Positions 18,971 to 23,526 of a stretch of DNA of 23,526 nt are shown in pieces. Position numbers and translations under genes: made by a program. The notes beneath the pieces are model-generated. The model saw nothing but the letters and a program-made list of their open reading frames with translations. It did no database searches and was not told the DNA's origin. Every line of letters starts with the position of its first letter. Within the stretch, counting starts at the first letter, position 1. The stretch comes from Chara braunii (taxonomy: Eukaryota > Streptophyta > Charophyceae > Charales > Characeae): positions 57,525 to 81,050 of the forward strand of contig BFEA01000456.1 of NCBI GenBank assembly GCA_003427395.1, written 5' to 3'.

Positions 18971-19224
18971 CAAATTGTTCTTTGTCTTCCAAGGTCACAT
19001 ACAATGTCATTCTGTTCTTTCAAGGTTTCTATATTTCAATCATTTCGAAATCTGATATTCCCTGCCCAAACAAACTTTAAGTTTTACATTGTTCATTTCC
19101 AACTTGATGCGACACTCACGACATTTCATTAGCTTTTACACTTTGTCTAAGTCATGCGGTTTGCAATATGTGTCCATATTGTGTAAGCTTAATATTATAC
19201 TTATATGACTTCTTATATTTTGCG
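18742..19224. other. AT-rich non-coding stretch
   Basis: T-rich sequence with CAAATTGTT words. A GGGATTCGAAC phrase at about 18811 resembles a tRNA T-arm but has no matching stem. No gene is supported. Confidence 0.4.
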
Positions 19225-19419
19225 ATAGAATAGACGTATTCATGTTATGAATGGTTGAGATATACAATAGTTGACTCATGAAACTTGTATTGATGCATAT
19301 ATGCAATTTTCTTTTGAAATATAATGGATGTATTCATGTTGAACTTATGAAAGGTTGAGATATACAATAGTTGACTACTGAAACTTGTATTGATGCAGAT
19401 ATGCAATTTTCTTTTGAAT
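19225..19419. repeat. two-copy AT-rich tandem repeat, 94-100-bp period
   Basis: GTATTCATGTT (19236, 19330), GGTTGAGATATACAATAGTT (19253, 19353) and ATGCAATTTTCTTTTGAA recur in order. Copies are near-identical over about 65 bp, so the duplication is recent compared with the other repeats here. Confidence 0.85.
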
Positions 19420-19590
19420 ACTTGATTATACAATATTTGTCAATAAGATGCTAAAATCCTCTGCTTTTGTTGTTAAATTTACTTCTTTTCTGACAAATTT
19501 GTTAATTTCATTATTTTCACCTTTTACAAAACATTTCATTTTTAACGAAAACACTGTTTAGGGATAGGATATTAGTCAAGTTATCATATC
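19420..19590. other. AT-rich spacer before the retroelement
   Basis: No primer-binding site, polypurine tract or LTR end could be recognised between the AT-rich repeat and the first gag-like codons. Confidence 0.35.
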
Positions 19591-20834
19591 ATGACAGAGC
19601 GCGAGCTGCCACTATATCGATATAGACCCCGAACTTCTTACTTGCTCCGGTGGGATCGGAGAGGGTCTGACTCCTTGAGGAATGTGAGTGACAGGAATCA
19701 TCGAGTAGCTACTCGTGGGAGTGTGACGAGCCACCTGCCTTCTCTGCCACGACTTCCGTATGCTCGGACTATTTCCATGCACTTAGCATGTGATGACGAA
19801 ATGCTACAGATTTTTCTGAGGGTGAGCATAGAAGAGGAACTGTCGGGCAGTACGTTCGAAAAGCTCGCTGAGGACGTCATACGAGAACAAAGGTTAGGAG
19901 CACTCAAAAAGTGTATGAAGTGATCATTTGCGTGAGGGAAAAAGTGTGCCTAGAGATGGTTCGAGACGAGACACCCACGAAAGCTTGGAGTAATATGAGA
20001 TGGGTGTTTTGGGGCTTAGAAAGAGATGGGTCGCAGGCGATGGACGATTTAGAGGGGAGGAAAAAAAGAGTTGAAGATCGAATTATAAAACCGGTGGTAA
20101 AACGGGTTAAGGAGCTCAACATCAAGATTCAAGATTTTTGACCTAGCAAGAGTGAGACTGAGCTCCATACGATAGAAGCGGCGACGAAGGCATTAGAGAG
20201 GCTTTTCAGAGAGGATAGAGAGTTCTTCGGGAGATGACGTCTCGATTTTCTGGAGAGCGTAACGGAGAGGAATCGTATAAGTAAGAGGCAGGAGGAGTCA
20301 CTTGAGTCGAGCGAAATGATAGAAGGGTTGTCGAAAGCTACAACATCGAAAGAGAAGCCGAATGAAGAAGGGACATCAGAGCAATGATAGGAGACAATTA
20401 CCTTTGAAAAATATTATATGCACATAGCAGGGAGGTCGGATGAACCGATCACTTGTGTGGTGATACAGTTGGTCCGCCTAGAAAGACTCGGCGTAATCGA
20501 AGAAGCGGAGTGTATTGGACGGGTTGTGCAGAAAGCACGAGGGACCGGACTCAAGGTAGGTGAGCAGAGCGCGTTCTTGATCAACTACTCTCTGTGCGTG
20601 GCTCCTTTTGATGAGCGACCCTTGAGCAGGGCGTGGCGTGAGACCCCCAGAGAGGTTGAAATACTTCTAGAAAGTGAGGCAGAAGTAGTTGGAGATTTGG
20701 CAAAGATTATAGTAGAAGGTTCTATTCTTAGAATGTTCAAGGTGCACAACCGGTACTGGAACGAGTACCTGAAGACCTTAGCAGATGACTTCCAAACCAG
20801 AGGTACCCTCCGTGGCAATATCAGGAGTGTGTGC
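19591..20834 (+). pseudogene. gag-like region of the retroelement
   Basis: The first phase is open from 19591 to about 19912, where one base seems lost in an A-run (19908-19912); the next phase continues to 20837. Stops lie at 20139, 20235, 20385 and 20388. The predicted protein is charged and helical, and no zinc knuckle (CCHC) is visible. Assignment as gag rests on position before protease rather than on a motif. The true start may lie further upstream or at the first ATG seen. Confidence 0.55.
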
Positions 20835-21501
20835 TAAAGCTGAACGCCCAGCGGTAGTGTACTTGAATGGAATGGAAGGCATGCCTCCTTACAAGTTTTA
20901 CATTCTAGGGAGTGGGACAGTAGAGACAATTCTCAATGACGAGATAGTCCTTCATGCGGTGATTAACAGCGAAGCTGTCATCACAGATGAGGAGCTTGCT
21001 GTGCGATTAGGGTTGGACCTCGACATGTCCTACCTGTTCGAAATAGAGACAGCCGATGGAAGAAAGCAGAACATCTATGGGGTCTGTCACAAGGCGGCCA
21101 TTCAGGTCGAAGGATGATTGCGTGTGTTGATGCCCGTTTTCGCAGTCAGGGACTGCAGTTCGGAGTTACTGTTGGGACGAACATGGTTAAGTCATGTTCA
21201 TGCTGTCACTATAGAGCGACCGGACGGAAACCAGATGCTTTCTATCAAGCGTCCGGATGATGGGCGAATTATGATAGAGACAGTTGAGCCTCGTGATCCG
21301 AGGAACAGAGTGGTTCTGGCAGCAGGTGGTCGCAAGCCTGTCACGCTCGCAAGTCGCTCGTTGAACTTTCGTGAAAATAATTATGGGTCATTGCTCACAG
21401 AAGAAGAAGGGCGAATAGTGGAAGTCAATGACTTAGGCAATCGGTCCTTGTGGGAGGAAACTCCTATCCTAAGGCTGAACATGAGGAGTTCGGAGGCATG
21501 A
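20785..21501 (+). pseudogene. retroviral-type aspartic protease region, inactive
   Basis: The phase shifts by one from gag at about 20790. The expected active-site triplet of Asp-Ser/Thr/Asn-Gly falls where the sequence reads 'VINSEAVI' (about 20961-20984), so the catalytic Asp and the Gly are gone. An 'EELAVRLGL' helix and the later 'LLLGRTWL' motif (about 21166-21189) are the usual protease landmarks. An in-phase TGA lies at 21115-21117. The frame ends at 21499-21501. Confidence 0.6.
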
Positions 21502-21750
21502 TTTTTGTGTCTTTTTTACGGGCGCAGCCCCCTACAGGGGGCGACCAAAGAAACACAAGACAGTAGCGCGGAAAGTTAAACCGGCGCCGGCAGCCCGAGA
21601 GCGATCCGCACTAGATGGGATATGTGAGGAAAAGATCGCTAGGAAGATTAAAGAGAGGAAGAAGGAGCCGCAACGGCTGATAGAGGAAAGGATAGCGGAG
21701 ATGGATATAGGAGATGGGAACTTGAACAAGAGAGGGAGTGGGTACTAGAA
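21502..21750 (+). pseudogene. charged linker between protease and polymerase
   Basis: An open phase from 21503 to about 21750 encodes a Lys/Arg/Glu-rich segment ('RPKKHKTVARKVKPAPAARE', 'KIKERKKEPQRLIEERI'). The reading phase moves at about 21710 to the polymerase phase ('WELEQEREWVLEVL'). It is probably a flexible linker of the polyprotein. Confidence 0.45.
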
Positions 21751-22893
21751 GTTCTTAAGACTTGCGTTAAGGCCATAGCCTTTAGTGACGCGGAAAGAGG
21801 GAGAAATGATCCTAGGTATGCCTACACGATCCCGCATACTCCATGGAATGACGCAGGGTGGAAGTTTGCTCAGAAAAAGAAGGAAGAAGTAATTGCCTTC
21901 CTCAAGGAGAAGATGGCGTCACACATGGCGGAACTGTCTGATAGCGCGTATGCGAATAGGTGGTTCTTCTTGAGGAAGCCTAATGGGAAGATCCGATGGA
22001 TTCAAGATCTTCAGAAGGTCAATGCAGTTACCATTCGGGATATGGGCTCCATACCGCACGCTGATCTACTAGCGGAAGAAGCGGCAGGCAGATCTATTTA
22101 TTCTATCTGCGATTTATTTCCAGGCTATGATGAGATACCCCTAGATCCTAGGGATAGGCACCTCACGGCCATGCACACGCCACTCGGATTAGTGCACATG
22201 ATGGTCGTGCCCACGGGGTGGACCAATGGAGTTGCGGTCTTTCGGAGAGCAATGGTTGCTGTTTTGAAAGACTTCATACCTGACAAGGTTGAAGTCTTTC
22301 TGGACAACTTTCCGATAAAATGGCCTGTATTAAAAGATGAAACAGAGGTTGCTCCTGGGTCAGGCGATTCGAAGAGCAACACCTGACAAACATCTATGCG
22401 GTCCTGAAACAGCTGAATGAAACTAACCTGACGATTAGTGGGACGAAGAGTTGGTGGACTGTATCGACAATCAAGATTCTAGGGTTTATATGTGATTCGA
22501 GAGGTCCCCGAGCGGACCTGAGAAAGTTAGAGAAGCTTTTGAACTGGCCGACTCCACTGCATAGCGCTACCGAAGTCCGCCAATTCTTACGGGTTGTGGG
22601 TTACTGGCGGATTTTCATATGTGGATATGCCGAGAAGGCAGAACCTTTACGAACTCTCCTTAGGAAAACGGAGCGGTTTTACTGGGACTCTCCTCAAGAG
22701 CTTGTGATGCAAACCCTCAAGGAAGAATTTAAGGAAGGAGGACGAATCCTAGGTGTGTCATTCTTCGAGGACGAAGCCAATAGACCATTCATAGTGTCTA
22801 CGGATGTTGGGCCATGTTCAGTTGGAGGATTGCTTTCTCAAAAGGACGCCGACGGTAAGGAGAGGCCGCTGAGATTCGAGAGTCGTACACCTA
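21715..22893 (+). pseudogene. reverse transcriptase and start of RNase H, inactive
   Basis: Landmarks in order: 'YTIPHTPW' (about 21820); 'FFLRKPNGKIRWIQDLQKVN' with 'AVTIRD' (21964-22041); 'IYSICDLFPGYDEIPL' with the first catalytic Asp; 'TAMHTPLG'; 'VPTGWTNGVAVF'; and the catalytic box, which reads FLDN (about 22299-22310) instead of the usual pair of Asp, so it should not polymerise. One base appears missing near 22355-22365, after which the thumb and connection continue ('LGFICDSRG', 'NWPTPLHSATEVRQFLRVVG'). RNase H begins with 'FIVSTDVGPCSVGGLLSQKD' and 'RPLRFESRT', then stops matching at about 22893. Confidence 0.85.
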
Positions 22894-23100
22894 TGAATCC
22901 CCGTCGGCAGCGGCCAAGCGAGGCCGAATCCACGGACGTGGCCAGGCCGCCAACCTCGCGGACACGTCCGCGCGGACGCGCGGCTTTGAAGCCACGTGGC
23001 GGCCAGTGGGGAGGGGGGTTGGGGATTCGGGAGGGGCAGCGCAACCCCAGCCCCACCCCCTCAAACAAAAAAAAATAAAAAAATATAATTTTTTGGTAGG
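22894..23100. other. GC-rich insert or flank with palindromes
   Basis: Homology to RNase H ends and GC-rich sequence begins. GCGGAC/GTCCGC (22958-22971) overlaps the perfect 12-bp palindrome GTCCGCGCGGAC (22966-22977). GCCACGTGGC (about 22991-23000) is a perfect palindrome with a G-box core. No gene. Confidence 0.5.
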
Positions 23101-23121
23101 GGGGTTCGGGTGAGTAAAGGT

Positions 23122-23125
<4 letters not shown>

Positions 23126-23152
<27 letters not shown>
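23126..23152. repeat. A27 homopolymer
   Basis: An unbroken A-run, followed by a short spacer and T-rich sequence. It may be a retroposed poly(A) tail or simply slippage. No upstream retroposon body was recognised. Confidence 0.9.
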
Positions 23153-23184
23153 CAACGCTTTTTTATCTTTTTTCTTTTTTCGTT

Positions 23185-23213
23185 GATTGATTGATTGATT
23201 GATTGATTGATTA

Positions 23214-23260
<47 letters not shown>
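23185..23260. repeat. (GATT)19 microsatellite
   Basis: Nineteen tetranucleotide units with one GATTAATT-type variant. A shorter block of GATT then CATT units occurs at about 23363-23394, and GATTGAT restarts at the window end. Confidence 0.95.
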
Positions 23261-23262
<2 letters not shown>

Positions 23263-23271
23263 CCCCACAGG

Positions 23272-23526
23272 CGCGCACACACACACACACACATAGGTAG
23301 GATTGTGTATTTCCATGTTTTAGCGGAAGATTCATTCAATTTTGCTTTTTTTTTTTTTTTCCATTGATTGATTGATTGATTCATTCATTCATTAGTGGGG
23401 GGGAGGTCGCCCCCCCATCCCCAATAGGCCCACACACACACACACACACACAGAGTATTGTATATTTCCATGTTCTAACGAAACATTCATTCAATTTTTT
23501 TTTTTTTTTTTTTTTTTTTGATTGAT
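23272..23526. repeat. compound 155-bp tandem repeat running off the window
   Basis: Each unit comprises (CA)n, then TATTTCCATGTT, then CATTCATTCAATTTT, then a T-run and (GATT)n. TATTTCCATGTT occurs at 23308 and 23463. Differences lie mainly in simple-repeat lengths and a G/C-run segment at about 23397-23418. At least two units are visible. Confidence 0.85.

Larger units (their letters stand above)
19591..22893 (+). mobile_element. Ty3/gypsy-type retrotransposon remnant, truncated
   Basis: Gag-like, protease, reverse transcriptase and the start of RNase H appear in the usual order on the plus strand. The product is broken by about five phase changes and six premature stops. It ends within RNase H at about 22893; the rest of RNase H, integrase and both LTRs are absent. 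A 5' LTR may have been lost or lies unrecognised before 19591. Confidence 0.85.

Noticed and set aside
19420-19590. 5' LTR and primer-binding site of the retroelement
   Set aside because: No TG…CA ends, no tRNA-complementary site and no matching 3' LTR are visible.
22838-23335. Minus-strand frames with repeated NQSI
   Set aside because: Direct translation of (GATT)n and homopolymers; not a protein.

Overview
This is a eukaryotic nuclear window with no intact host gene that I can defend. It is a mosaic of blocks with different base composition: roughly 1-4.4 kb GC-rich, 4.4-6.6 kb AT-rich, 7-14.3 kb GC-rich, 15-19.6 kb AT-rich, 19.6-22.9 kb intermediate, then simple repeats. The only recognisable coding matter is two decayed transposable elements. 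The absence of operons, the many tandem repeats, the homopolymers, the microsatellites and the element families point to a large, repeat-rich genome. The combination of a DUF7869-type transposase with a 'PHTPW'/'NAVTIRD' lineage Ty3/gypsy polymerase would fit a charophyte alga such as Chara, but fungi carry similar gypsy elements, so the organism is a weak inference. Layout: 1-9.7 kb is non-coding and unusually rich in short inverted repeats. These fall into several families: twin long hairpins (2931, 3110); ten small hairpins sharing one loop but with different, still complementary stems (4720-5620); a roughly 120-bp tandem repeat whose hairpin also changes sequence while keeping pairing (5930-6480); and dense clusters at 6546-6845, 7897-8058 and 8532-8565. 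From 9.7 to 10.64 kb lies a minus-strand reading frame of 214 codons of unknown function. From 11.03 to 12.01 kb is an 18-bp CpG-rich satellite that switches strand once, near 11224-11237. A related 21-bp array follows at 13136-13324, and loose copies of the same dyad reach about 14.33 kb. Short duplications fill 14.14-14.96 kb. From about 15.05 to 17.90 kb runs a dead RNase-H-fold transposase gene (GHTHTDID motif) carrying ten premature stops but only one frameshift. A second broken frame (18.02-18.74 kb) may belong to the same element. From 19.59 to 22.89 kb is a dead Ty3/gypsy element (gag-like, protease, reverse transcriptase, start of RNase H), cut off inside RNase H with integrase and LTRs missing. 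The window ends in GC-rich palindromes, an A27 run, (GATT)n, (CA)n and a 155-bp tandem unit that runs off the edge. Nothing here forms a working pathway. The main novelty is the non-coding sequence: separate repeat families that keep base pairing while stem sequence changes, with wobble pairs that favour a plus-strand RNA.
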